Below are positions 1-12,218 of a stretch of 64,000 nt of DNA, piece by piece. This stretch comes from Parasponia andersonii (taxonomy: Eukaryota; Streptophyta; Magnoliopsida; Rosales; Cannabaceae). Made by a program: the position numbers and the translations under genes. The notes under the pieces were generated by a model, which was not told where the DNA came from, did not search any database, and saw only the letters and a program-made list of their open reading frames with translations. How positions within the stretch are numbered: position 1 is the stretch's first letter; the number at the start of each line of letters is the position of its first letter. The stretch covers positions 397,221-461,220 of the forward strand of contig JXTB01000229.1 in the NCBI GenBank assembly GCA_002914805.1, written 5' to 3'.

Positions 1-1141
1 GCTTCTGACATAGTGAGTGAGGAGCTTGCTCGTATTGAGGCAGAATCTGTAGCAGAAAATGTTGTATCTGCTCATACTGCGTTAGTAGCTGAAGTTGAGA
101 AGGATATTAATGCAAGTTTTGAGAAGGAGCTTTTGCTAGAGAGGGAGAAGATAGATGCTGTGGAGAGAATGGCAGTAGAAGCAACACGTGAATTGGAAAG
201 ATTAAGAGCTGAGAGAGAGGCAGATAATATTACCCTGGTGAAGGAACGTGCAGCTATTGAATCAGAAATGGAAGTGTTGTCAAGATTGAGACGTGAGGTG
301 GAGGAACAGTTGCTTAGCCTTTTGAGTAACAAAGTAGAAATACAATATGAAAGAGAAAGGATTAGCAAACTTCGGAAAGAAGCAGAAGATGAAAGCCAGG
401 AAATTGAACGCTTACAATATGAACTAGAGGTTGAGAGAAAAGCTTTGTCCATGGCCAGGTATTGAAGCAACAATTCCTAAGTGTAGCTTTCTTTTAGTAT
501 TTGATGCCAACATGGACAAGATTTGGGGGCGAGTATATTAGATAACTGGCAATAGAAGTTTCATGTGTTACCTGTGTTCTGCAATCTAAATGTTGAATAT
601 TCCGGTAACTTTCATGTTTACTTTTTACGATCTTTTTCCATGTGACAGGGCTTGGGCTGAGGATGAGGCACAACGAGCAAGAGAACAAGCTAAAGCGCTT
701 GAAGAGGCTAGAGATCGCTGGGAGAGACGTGGAATCAAGGTTGTTGTTGATGATGATCTTCGTGAAGAGTCCTTGGTTGGAGTTACTTGGGTTGACTCCA
801 GCAGTCAATTCTCAGTCGATGGAACTGTAAAGAGGGCCGAAAACTTGATGGACAAGCTCAAGGCAATGGCAGTAGGTGTAAGAGAGAAGTCTAGAGGTAC
901 ACTTAATAGAATCCTTTTAAAAATAACTCTATTGATATCAAATTTGAAGGAATGGGCCGCCAAGGCTGGAAAAAGGGCAGAAGATCTTAGAGATGCTGCC
1001 ATTTCAAGGGCCAGTGGATCAGCACAACAGTTACAGCAGAGCACCTCTGAGTTTAGCTCAGCCATTAAAGAAAGTGCAAAGCGAGTTGCGGGAGAATGTA
1101 GGGAAGGAGTCGGGAAACTCACCCAAAAGTTCAAGACCTGA
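1..1141 (+). CDS. 3' end of SLH/coiled-coil plastid-type protein (At5g23890-like), 5' partial
   Basis: Two exons are visible, 1-458 and 649-1141, with a GT-AG intron. The frame is open from base 1, so the gene starts upstream of the window. The first exon encodes a long charged helix (repeated ERE/LEREK-type heptads) predicted to be coiled coil. The second starts with RAWAEDEAQRAREQ, has a short non-coiled stretch around VTWVDSS, then a basic amphipathic tail ending in KFKT. This layout fits the C-terminal part of the plant family represented by Arabidopsis At5g23890/At5g52410, whose N-terminal part carries a plastid transit peptide and S-layer-homology repeats. Those parts lie outside the window, so the family call rests on the C-terminal half as I remember it. 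A structural or membrane-associated role is inference; no catalytic domain is visible. Confidence 0.75.
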
Positions 1142-3054
1142 TCTCTGCCAGTTGATCATTTTCCTTGCTTGTTTTCCCCGTAAAATAATTCTAATGAGGT
1201 GATGATCAGCTACTAATAAAGTCGAGGTATGATATTGTTCTCTATAATCCCTCGCAACGCGTTTTGCTCATGTAATGGTGGGTGGCACCACCAGAAAAAC
1301 GAGATGTATTTGAAGCAGTTCCTAAGAACTGATTTTGAAAGAGTTTAATGCATTTTTGAAGGTCGTACATTTATTAATCTATAAAACGAATGAGTAGAAA
1401 GGGAATTGAAAAGAACAAGAAACAAGTAAGAAAGATTACGATTCTTTCATGTATTTACATAGCAATCATTTATACACGAAAATAAGTGTCTTTCCCTTTA
1501 ATCTCCATAATCCATAATAGAGACTAGCAAACGTGCCCTTAATTTCTAAACCGTCAGGGATCGTTTCGAAAGGGTTTATTATGAAACAACTCGTATTGAC
1601 CTTCAAAGAAGGTAGTTGATAACTAATCACTAAAAGGATTACAGATGTGGAGTACATGGAACCCAGTCCTTGCAGCAAAGCTATCCGAGATTTGAAGAAC
1701 CTTGGATAGTGAAACGAATAATCAAAGTCCCTGTTTTGATTTCCTCTGTTAAATAGTTATAGATGGCTAAGTTTGGTTGGAAGTTATTATGTTTGGTTTG
1801 CGGAATGATTATGTTTAGTTTGCAGCAGAATGGAATGGAATAGAATTAGCTTCTTTTAACAAATATACCCTTGATCTTGACAATGTTTTTTTTAATTAAC
1901 ATTAGTTTAATATTATTATTCAAATCATATAATAGAACATGTATCAGTATAGTCGTAACTTATAATTTTAGAAGTTTTGTTTTTCTTAATTGCAATTAAA
2001 AGAAAGTCATTCTCTAAAAAAAAAAAAAAGTCATTAATAGTCACTTAAACAGATCGACAAAAGAGAGGTCCTGCACCAAAAGTTTCATCCAGTCACGACC
2101 AAGCAAGTTTTTATTTTTTATTTTCAAAAATAATAATATTCACTCAGATTTGATGCAATCAAAGAGAAGAACTGCAGGAACTGGCAGAACTTATTCAGAT
2201 CTCAACCAACAAAGGGGAAGAACTTGTAGAAGTCTCATAATAATGGAGATGAACAGATGGAGGGAGAGAAAAAAATCAAACGGACAAGTGGGAGGAGATG
2301 GTGGGTGAAAACCCTCTGGGACTTGGGGTGAAATCAACGAATTGACTTTTCCAATGGTGCAAATGGCTCCGATTTATCTCCGAGGTTTGGGTATTATTGG
2401 ATTTACCAATACAAATTCCGGTAGCTACTGTGGACTTTTGAGTTGGTGATCACAAAGATGATCGAAGGTTTTTGTGTACGAGTAAGCGCAAATAGGGGGA
2501 AAAAAATCCAACCTCAGGAAAGGAATAGCCTTTCCATCCATTTAACTATGGAATGGTTATTCAAGTACTTTGAGCGACTGTTCATTCCAATGGAAAGATG
2601 TTTTCTTAGTCAAAAGTGAAACCAAACAAACGAAAGCTATTCCTTTCTATTCCATTGCTACCCATTACCTCCAACCAAACATCACCTCAAAGTACATTGC
2701 CATATCTCCTCTTCTTTGCCCGAGGTTCCTGTTCTAATTTCATTGAAAAACAGTAAGAGATACAAAAAATAAAGGACCTAAAAGAGCATCGTGTACTTTT
2801 TGTAAGACAGCATTGTTACCAAATGCAGTCAATCAAACATAACAACTATCAATTACCTAACTTTTTTTCAGATAAACAAAAAATATGGGCTATTCCTTTC
2901 TATTCCATTGCTACCCATTCCATAACTTTCGACTCACGAAGTAAAATTACGAACTCAAACTTCAAGTCTCAGATCCAAAACATCGCATAGACTGAAGAAC
3001 ACATCTAACAAGTTCCCTTCTAAGCAGTAATCTACACCTTGAGAAGGGGGTGAC
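1142..3054. other. Intergenic spacer between convergent genes, with MITE-like repeats
   Basis: No supported gene. It holds the 3' UTRs of the SLH-family gene (+) and of eL36 copy A (-). Bases 2513-2670 form an imperfect inverted repeat (AAAGGAATAGCCTTT against AAAGCTATTCCTTT), typical of a small non-autonomous DNA element. A 31-base block beginning GCTATTCCTTTC occurs at about 2636 and again at about 2889. Confidence 0.5.
2513..2670. repeat. MITE-like imperfect inverted repeat
   Basis: The ends carry GGAATAGCC-type sequence and its complement GGCTATTCC, and the interior contains further GGAATGG/CCATTCC pairs, so the segment can fold back on itself. Part of its right arm is repeated at about 2889-2920, and related GGAATGGAATAG sequence lies near 1830. 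No target duplication was defined, so the element limits are approximate. Confidence 0.4.
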
Positions 3055-3728
3055 TCATTTCTTCTTCTCTCCAGCTCCACCAGCCCTTAATTTAAGAAAT
3101 AAGAGATTTTGATGTGATTCCCCAAGTATATTAATCGAAAATTCATACTTTAGGAAGAGGCTGTCAAAAACTTCCCAAATACTTGTACGAGGAGTGGAAA
3201 GTAAGTTTCAAAAATTACCTCATCTTGCGGAGAACATTGGACATCTCCTCACGCTTCTTCTTTGCTCTCTTGTGAGTTCCCAGCTTTCGTTTAGCCACCT
3301 TAAGAGCACGCTTGTCCTTTCCAACTTTCAGAAGCTCAGTAATTCTTTTCTCGTAGGGTGCAAATCCAGCAACTTCCCTAATCAAGTTTCTAACGAAATG
3401 AACCCTTTTGCTAGTTTTCTGCAAAGTGAGAAAGCAATTTAAACGCACTCATTCTCACACTGTGATGGAAATAAGAGAGTAAAACTACATCAAAATATTT
3501 CTGCCCCCTTAACAAAAACATAGTCAAATAGTGAACTAAAGTGTAAAATGTAAAATAACAAGAAACGGTGTAGACTTGGGATGATCTAAAAATCAATAAA
3601 CTATGCACCGAGTGAAATCAACTCACTCCTTTACGATCAGAAGGGCGTGGAGCTAATTCCTTCTTGGTCACCACATGGCCTCTGTTCAATCCCACAAAGA
3701 GACCTGTATTTGGCTGCTTTGGAGCCAT
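3055..3728 (-). CDS. RPL36: 60S ribosomal protein eL36 (L36), copy A
   Basis: Three coding exons on the minus strand (3728-3627, 3418-3219, 3085-3055) join to 333 nt, 110 aa. The protein starts [18 protein letters not shown] and ends AGGAGEKKK. It is rich in Lys/Arg and contains the conserved [19 protein letters not shown] block, and its length is normal for eukaryotic eL36. The protein is a component of the large cytosolic ribosomal subunit. An AG just before GCA-ATG suggests a 5' UTR intron. Upstream lie a telo-box and TGGGCY/GGCCCA motifs, the usual plant ribosomal-protein promoter signature. A second copy (B) lies 33 kb away on the same strand; it differs only at residues 19 (Val/Ile) and 24 (Glu/Asp) and has identical exon lengths (102, 200, 31 nt). 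Confidence 0.95.
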
Positions 3729-4370
3729 TGCCTGGTTCAATATATCAATTCAGTTCAAGTTCACCGGAAAAGAAAATAAAAAGACCCCAAAATCAATAAA
3801 CAACATTCACTCAGAATCACTTCAACTTTCAAGATTGCACAATGAAAAATACTTTTTTCATTGTGTCAAGCAAATCACAGCTCGTATGTGCCTTCGAAAT
3901 AAAAAAACTTCACAACCTAGCTGGAAAGCAAGATGGATTCTAGCGAAAAATGACATTTAAAAAAAAAAAAAAAAAACAGGGCTTTAGTATTTTAAAAAAA
4001 TGGATAATAGTTGGGATGCGAAAATGTAATTGAAAATTGGGCCATGTAAACCAAGATCTGTGACGAAAAAGACTATTTTGAAAGTTGGCTCACCCAAAAT
4101 ATAAACTCATACAAGGCACAATTAGACGTAGATTGACAAAAATAACACGAAATCAAGCAAAACACCGGCTTTAACATGTACAATAACGCAAACTATACAA
4201 AGCTACACAGTTATCGAAACGACAATGAGTACTATCCAAGTCATGTATCTTCTACAAATACGAAACCACATAAAAAGAAATTGCTCTTGGAACTCCATAC
4301 AGAGGACGAAATCGTTCAAAAACATGCATGTAATTTAGAAATGCTTAGTAGAAAATTAGGGCTAGGGTTT

Positions 4371-4560
4371 GACCACAGAGCTTCGTCGACGACACCTGAG
4401 GCGGTTCTGGGGAAGGGAGGCTTTAATCTTTAGGGTCGCAGAGCTAGCTGCCGTTATACACAGAGAAGAAGATTAAAGAGCTTAATAAGGGTAGTTTGGT
4501 CAATGTAAATAAGGAGTTTTATTGGGCTAATTGTTGGCCCAGATAGGAAAACTCGGCCCA
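4371..4560 (-). promoter_or_regulatory. Telo-box plus site II motifs, promoter of eL36 copy A
   Basis: On the coding (minus) strand AAACCCTAGC lies at 4380-4371 (telo-box). GGCCCA occurs at 4536-4541 and 4555-4560, and TGGGCT at 4523-4528 (site II elements). This pairing is known to drive translation-apparatus genes in dividing plant cells. A possible leader-exon donor (CAG/GTGTCG) is at about 4395. Confidence 0.7.
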
Positions 4561-4599
4561 AATCCCTTCGCAATTTGGGGCCTCACTTTAAATCAAGGG

Positions 4600-7500
4600 G
4601 AAATAATTTAAAAAAAAAAAAAAAAAAGGTTCCCGAAGAGAAAAATGGAGAAATTACGTGGTGGCAAAAAGAGTGTGAAAGGTTCATTCAGGATCATCCG
4701 ATTTCCGAGTCTCTACATTCCTACAAATTTTTGTAAAAGTCGAAATTCTAAGTTAATTTTGTGGCTAAGAAAATAATATTTCAAGTTCACTTTTTTATTA
4801 TTTTTCCAGCCAAAATAAAATAAACCATTATTGTTATAAATAATGAAAAATTATAGTGTAGGAGGGACAAAATCTCTCCTAAGTTTATGAGTGGATTTTA
4901 ACAAATTTTATTGGTTAAGAAATAAGAACTATAATATTTGTCATAGACTATATCCCACTTAATGTTCTTAACTAGAGAGGGAAAAAAAATTCAGAAGAAG
5001 AAAACGAAAATGGGAAAATAAAAAAACTTCATGCAAAATTTGAAGAAAAATAAACAGTAAAGCAACCGCTAGTTAATGAGATTTATACTTTTATAGAAAA
5101 TAAAAGAACAAAATTAGGAGAGTAAGGAGAACAGAGACTTAAGAATAATTCTCTCAGTGATACGAAGAAATATGCTAATTTCTGTCTTCACCGTCTTTAT
5201 TAAAAGTTGTAGTTCTTATTAAAAGTTGTAGTTGACGCAGAAGATAAATAAACAAATATGCCTCTATTTATGTTGTGGATCAAGTTATAATATCCTATAT
5301 GAAGATATCGACATCGTCAGCAAGATATCTCTATTTGATTTTTGTATTTTTAATTCTTTCTTTTCTTTCGGTTACAAAAGAAATCTGAGAGAGAAAAGTT
5401 CTAGCGATATTTTTTTTTCTACAAATATGATGTATAAAAGAATAAACTTTTATACACAAAGAAATCTCTAATTTTGTTCTCAATTTTATGTAATTCTCCA
5501 GAAATTAAGATTTTTTTTTTCATTTTTTTTTGTTTATCTAGGCTATCATTATATTTTATATATATATATATATAAATACAGATCTAATTAAGTCTCTTAT
5601 TCAATGGAACAACATGATTTCAAAGAAATAGAAAATTAGTGCTTTTGATAACTCGAATTGAAATCAATTTTTTTCATTTATGGAACTCTATGTTTTTCTT
5701 TTTCTTTTCCTTTTTCCTTTCTATGCTTCATTTTAATCATGTATAGATGTTTATATAATAAGCAAATTAATAAAGACTTCATAAATTTAATCTAACTTGA
5801 AAAATGCCCTTACAATAGAAGGAATTTTGCCCCTCAACTCCCGTATAAATAATAATAGTGTACTTGGATTGGTGCCCCGTAACTATACATATAATCAAAC
5901 TGTACAAAGAGATTAATATAAGAAAATTATCTCTCAATCTTTTCTTTTTGTTTTTGTACATAAAGCCTATTTATAGGCATTAAGTACAAGGCCTCTTTCC
6001 TTCCTTTTTATTAAACAAAGCATCTCAGCTTTTCGTTTTGTTTGTAAAGCATTTGTATAGACCTAATGGCATCTCACTGAGGTTTTTGGCATCTTAAATA
6101 ATATATGCCTTAATATTAACATCCAAAAAGCATATTCCACAACATTATTTAGTTGTCATTGTGTGTGTCACAATTTTGGCCACTTATATAATTGGTTAGT
6201 TCAATTTACCGCACCAGTCTAAATTATGAGATGATATCTAACTAGGAGTCATGGATCAGAAAATACTTGCAAATATTTTTCAGATAATACAAATTAATTA
6301 GGGAATTAGAGTTTGTGCCTTTTTTCTACACTTAGTTATAATAAATGCTCATTTTTTTATAGCTAAATAAGCAGGTCTATGTATTTTTCCACTTCTATAT
6401 CTAATCGATATACTATTATATTATAGCATTTAAAATTCTAATATTCTTAAAATGTGTCCAAAATTTCGATTATTTTACTCAAAAATAATTTATTGGTGAA
6501 TTCAAGATCAAAATTAGTATTTGATCTCTAATTAGTAATTGCTATAAATTTATATATAATTTTAAATTTGAAAAATAATATTGATAATATCTGCAATATA
6601 AGCTAGGAATTGAAAAGAAAAAAATGCAAGTCTTATTTTATTTTATTTTATTTTTGGCTACCCAACTTATAAAAATACTTTTTTTAAAAAAACTATAATT
6701 AACTCGTAAAAATAATTGAGAGGTTCACACTTTCTTTCATTGCCAACCCTCCGCTGAAGAAGTTCACACTTTTTTTCCTATGACAAATATGAGGAAGACA
6801 GGAAGTTACTTGTCAATGGTAGTAAGCAGTGGTCTCTACCTCACCTCAAGAGAGTTGTGAGTTGAGAACGTGGGTCACATGGTACTAAAACGGAAGGATG
6901 TTAGAGTTGTACAGTGTTGGACAACAATGCTGCCTCGAGAAAACAAAACAGTACAACTCTATTTACCCTTGTCCTGTTTTTTTATTGTTCGTTTCTAAAT
7001 TTCATAGTTTTTAATTTTTGTCTAGCTTTTCTTTTTCATGTCATTCCATCGATGTTGATTATATTAAAAAAAAAAAAAAAAAATCGATCGAAGTTCCCCA
7101 AATGGGTTTTGACTTGTAGGTGGAGAAGCATGTATTATCTATTCCCCATGATTTACTTTCCTACCAAATCCATACAATATTACAACTAAGCCAAACCTCT
7201 CCCTTCCAAGTTCCAACCATGGAAGTCCACCCTCTCAATCATGAATTTTTATTCCAAGGAGCACTTTGTTGTGATGCTCTGTAAGGCTGTAAGTAAGTCC
7301 AACATTATTGACCAAAAACTGAAATTTGGCATCTGGGTATTTGTTATTTTCTTATTTTCTTTGCTGTTCTGATGTTGAAATTGTGATAATCAGTACCTGA
7401 AGATCTTTTAGTGCAAAGAAGTAGCGTAATGGTGTAGACCCATTTGAGCTTATGGGTCTGCAGACAGCTCTTATTATTAAACCATTTCGTGATTTTTCAT

Positions 7501-7844
7501 GTCTGGATAGTTGAGTACTCTTCTATATCTACAGTTTTTACCCGGGTTGCCCTTGTCCGTTGACTTTCTTGGCCTCTTCATCGCAAAACTCTAATCGGTG
7601 TTCATATTCTTAGTTGATTTCTTTGTTCCTTAATTTTCAGCTTATGTTACCTTTTGTACATGTCAAGTCCCAAACATCCATAATTTGGTTCCTTCTCAAG
7701 TCTTATTTTCCTTTATTTGGCTGAAAAGTTTGTTCTCGAATTCATTATGCTACTTTAGACCTTGTTTTGGATGTCCATCCATTCTAAGTAGAATGTTGGT
7801 TCTCTGTTGGAACTTTTCCATCATAAAACTTATATATATATATT

Positions 7845-7876
<32 letters not shown>

Positions 7877-7958
7877 TATCTTCCTTTATTTTCCAGCCCG
7901 TTTGTGCTAAAACTCATGTGTTTCGGCCTATCGTAGCATGCTTAAATTGTAGGCACCA
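4600..7958. other. AT-rich intergenic spacer
   Basis: No coding gene is supported in these 3.3 kb. It contains poly(A) runs, a (TA)n run at about 5558-5575, a 16-base direct duplication (ATTAAAAGTTGTAGTT) at about 5200-5233, and at about 6360-6490 a stretch resembling the dispersed repeat found at 38.3 and 39.6 kb. The last few hundred bases are the promoter and leader of the lipase gene, with (TA)n and (GA)n at 7831-7869. Confidence 0.5.
7831..7869. repeat. (TA)n-(GA)n microsatellite in lipase leader or promoter
   Basis: About 13 nt of TA is followed by about 25 nt of GA/GAG. It lies about 90 bases before the lipase start codon; GA-rich tracts are common in plant 5' leaders. Confidence 0.85.
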
Positions 7959-10900
7959 ATGTCAATTTTATGTGGCCTCCCACTCCTTGAGTGTGTTTAT
8001 TGTCTGGCATGTGCCCGCTGGGCTTGGAAACGATGTCTCCACACAGCAGGCCATGACAGTGAGACTTGGGGTCTTGCTACTGCTGAAGAATTTGAGCCTG
8101 TTCCTCGCATCTGTTGTTATATTCTTGCTGTATACGAAGATGATCTTCGGCGCCCGCTTTGGGAACCTCCTGAAGGCTACGGAATTAACCCAGATTGGTT
8201 GGTCCTGAAAAGAACCTATGAAGATACCAAGGGACAAGCTCCTCCGTACATATTATACCTTGACCATGATCATGCTGACATAGTTCTTGCCTTTAGGGGC
8301 CTTAATTTGGCAAAGGAAAGCGACTATGCGGTTTTGCTGGATAATAAGCTGGGGAAGAGGAAGTTTGATGGTGGGTATGTTCACAATGGGCTATTGAAGG
8401 CTGCAGGATGGGTTTTGCAGACAGAATCTGATATTTTGAAGGATCTGGTGGAGAGATATCCAAATTATACTTTGACTTTTGCTGGGCATTCCCTGGGCTC
8501 TGGTGTAGCAGCATTGCTAACTATGGTAGCAGTGCAAAATCGAGATAAATTGGGAAACATTGACCGGAAAAGAATCAGGTGCTATGCCATCGCACCTGCA
8601 AGGTGTATGTCCTTAAATTTAGCAGTTAGATATGCAGACGTCATAAACTCTGTTGTGCTTCAGGTAAGTTCTTAGTCAATTGTTTGTTTCGTATTGTTGT
8701 TTCAATAAGCAGAATTTTAATTGAATATGCATCTTATGAAAACTTTGGAATTTAAAAAAGATCTGTTTCTTGATTATGTTTGTTGGTGATGCTGGATATC
8801 AGAGCTTTTTATGGGTAAAGATAGTTAAAAGTTCTTGTTCATTGTTGTCTGAACTACTCTTTTATTTTTCATTTCTAAAGGAAAATGTTCAGAATACTTG
8901 TCCTTGTTACATAAGACGATGCAACCTGTACTAGTCAATCAATACATTGGTTTTATTTACAATGATAGCTGTGTCTCGGTTGCTATTATGCGGTGCAAAA
9001 TAGTTTCTTAACAACTGAGCTTAATGGTTCTGGATCAAAGAACTCTATCCCTTTATGGCTTTATGATACATTTTCCCAATTAAATAATATTAGATAGTTT
9101 ATTATCTATTGAGAATTGGTTGCAACTATATTCTTTACGAGTTTATTTTGACATTTACACTGAATCAGGATGACTTCTTACCACGCACAGCCACACCTTT
9201 GGAAGACATATTCAAGTCACTTTTCTGGTATAGTTGGCTTTGCTCATCCTTATCCTGTAGCTCTATTTAAAAGCATAGGCTGTTAAAACTATTTCCGTTG
9301 GAGACCTAGAGAAGAAATACCACTTCGTCTGTCTACCTCACACTGAATCAATGATTAATCTCCTTGATTACAAAAGCGATTTTTATTTTTAAGGTAGAAA
9401 ATGGACTACAGGACAGAACATCTTAATGCAAATGAGAGGCTTGGTGACCAAAATATTTACCTTGTTATAGTGAAGGGGCGACAGAAAGTATCCTCGAGTT
9501 TGGATAGTTCTAAAGTACTTGATGTTCTTATAGTACACACAGCAATGTCGGATTTCAATTCATCATCTAAATAAAGCTGGGTTTCTTTTTATGTAACAGT
9601 TTGCCGTGCCTACTATGCCTGAGATGCATGAGAGATACATGTATACCAGAAGAGAAGATGCTCAAGGATCCTAGGAGGCTGTATGCACCTGGCCGCCTTT
9701 ATCACATTGTTGAGAGAAAACCTTTCAGGTATTTAAGCATTATGTTTGTAAAATTTTCATATGCTCTACTAACTGGTGAACTTTCTATTTCTACTGACTC
9801 TCTGGAACTAAGGTCAAGTCTGTCATTTCTTTTTCTTTGAAGGTCAAGTCTTTAGTCTTTGCTAAGTTCACTTTCCTTGTTTATTTATGCTACTATGAAT
9901 ACAGATGATTGGATCCACAATCTAAAGTTTATATATGGTATAAAGTTTACAATTTGTAGATATGGTACAATGGTGCCTGCTTCATGGGGTTGCAACATTT
10001 TAATGGGGCTTGTTTGGCCTATCTCATCAACCCTATGCAAGTTTGAAGAAAGGAAGAAATAATGTTTATAGAAAAAGAGAAGAAAGAATAAGCGGCTTTA
10101 GGTTGGTTATTAATTCCAAACATGTATTTTTTGTGCGTTCAAGTTTTTAAATCTTGAAGAACCTGTAGGTTCAAGAAATTGTACAAGGCATGCATGCAAC
10201 TTTCAGAGACGCGAGTTTATTTTCTGTTACCAGTCTTTAAATCTTTGAACAAAATTTGTTCAAATTTGGTCTCAAGAAAGTGTTCTCCTTTCCCTTGTAT
10301 TTCCCAATTTTTCCCTTGAACAAAATCCAACCTGTCCATAAAGACGTTTGAATTCAAGAGTTTTAGTATTTTTTATCCTTACCAAGTCTTGCATGCATAT
10401 TGAATTTTAACGCATGCAATTGCTGTCTCTTCTCAACATGGACAGGCCAGTTTTCTCTCTAAATTGTTTTGTTGTTCAAATTTGGTCAACCCAATTCCAG
10501 TCTTGATGGTGTTGGTTCAAAAATCTATTGTTTCAGTTGCACCTTGGCAAGGCAAATAGATATCTTAGTTCTTACTGAAATATTGCCTGTCTGGAACCAA
10601 TTCTATCTATGTGTGCTACCAGTAGCATCATTGTAAGTACAGATAATAAGTCATGTAGTTTTCTGGCCAATTATGAGGCAGGGAAAATTGCCGAGTCTAA
10701 ACATTTTCTGTCATAGGATGGGAAGGTTTCCTCCAGTTGTAAGGACAGCGGTGCCAGTTGATGGAAGATTTGAGCACATAGTACTTTCTTGTAATGCCAC
10801 TTCTGATCATGCCATCATCTGGATAGAGAGAGAAGCCCGAAGAGCTCTAGAGGTAAGTTTCAGTCTCTTTATAATCCATATTTCAATCTTTCATCCTGTT

Positions 10901-11497
10901 TTTTTTTTCTTTTTTTTTTTTTTTCAGTTGCTTTGTCCTTTTGTTGTTTACATATAAGAAAAACATGTATTGTTCAAAAGCACTGATTCTTTTCTCTATC
11001 CGGGAGAGAAGAAGAAGGAAGAGGTTTACCTTTCTTTCTTTAGAAGAGAAGGATTAGGCTGAACTTATGAGAACTGGGGAATGGGAGAAAAGAACATTCT
11101 CTTATTATGCAGCTATCCGGAAAACATTATCATCGTCTCAGTTCTGCAATTTGTTTTCTGGCTACAGTTAGTGTCAGAGAAAGATCATATCATGGAGATT
11201 CCAGCAAAGCAAAGGATGGAACGACAAGAGACGTTAGCTAAAGAAAAAAGTGAGGAGTACAAGGCTGCATTACAGAGAGCAGTAACACTGGCTGTACCTC
11301 ATGCTTATTCTCCCTCCCAATATGGAACATTCGACGATGAGGGAGGGAGCTCAGCTGGTTCAACTCCCGGGGAATCTTCATTTGACTCATCAAGGAAAAC
11401 CAAGGGCAAAGAAACATGGGATGAACTGATTGAGCGTTTGTTTGACAAGGATGATTCCGGTCACATTGTGCTTAATAAGACTCATAGAGATGATTGA
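7959..11497 (+). CDS. Class 3 lipase, DAGL-like, calmodulin-binding heat-shock protein type
   Basis: Five exons (7959-8663, 9169-9227, 9600-9728, 10717-10852, 11168-11497) join in frame to 452 aa. The start is the first ATG of the conserved N-terminus MSILCGLPLLECVYC, a Cys/aromatic-rich segment typical of the mono/diacylglycerol lipase N-terminal domain. The lipase-3 core follows, with AFRG (oxyanion region, about residue 111) and the nucleophile elbow GHSLG at 176-180 (Ser178). The middle has a Cys-rich stretch LPCLLCLRCMRDTC, and the C-terminus is acidic and Ser-rich. The match is to Arabidopsis At3g49050/At5g37710, annotated as calmodulin-binding heat-shock proteins with alpha/beta-hydrolase fold. 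Acylglycerol hydrolysis at a membrane is inferred from the family. I did not place the calmodulin-binding segment. Confidence 0.9.
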
Positions 11498-12218
11498 TTG
11501 TAACTTGTTATTTGAGGCTAAACATGAGAACATAAGATTAAATTTGAGAGAGAGTCACATTCATTGATTCATTTTTGTATTCATTATTCAATTTGATTTG
11601 AGGTTATGCTCGTAATATTAGTAGATAAACATACGGATTTGCTAAAGTTCTCTGGATAAAGCATTAGAACTTAAAAGTGTTTGCTAAATTCTAAATATGA
11701 GGGATCTGAACACGTGGTTCATAAAGAGAATAAATAAATAAAAAATTTGGTTGTCATTGTATACATTGCTACTGATTTTAGCACGACAAGGCCAAAAAGG
11801 CAAAAACCCAACTCCCAAAAGAGAAGGCTAAAACCCAACTCCCAAAAGAGAAGGAACTAAAGAAAGAGAAAAAGAAAAAAACAAAACAAAACAGAAAGTA
11901 CGAAAGTGACAAAATTCCTAGCCTTTATTTGGGCCACGGCCTACGAGAGAAAAATTATTCCAGGCCTAGTTAGGACTTTGGTGACATAAAACTGGGGAGT
12001 AGTACCAAGACCAAAATAAAAGCAGTCTGTCTTTTGTTTAGGCAAAACGAAATAAAAAAAGTGTTACTAACTTCTATCTACACTGCGCCAGACAGCACCT
12101 GAGGCAGAGTATTCATTCTCCAAGCACCAAATTCTCACGCTAGAAGGGTTTCACAGTTTTATTTTCTCGGAAAATTTCGTTGGCCGTGGTATCTCTGTAG
12201 AATTCTCTGGAATCAGCA
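11498..12218. other. Intergenic: lipase 3' UTR and P4H-like gene promoter
   Basis: No gene. A 27-base-period tandem duplication (two copies of an AAAACCCAACTCCC-type unit) lies at about 11803-11857. Several AATAAA-like signals around 11728-11745 could serve the lipase transcript. Confidence 0.5.

Noticed and set aside
4176-4433. Plus-strand ORF of 85 codons near the eL36 copy A promoter
   Set aside because: It lies in the leader/promoter of a minus-strand gene, has no recognisable domain, and covers the telo-box.
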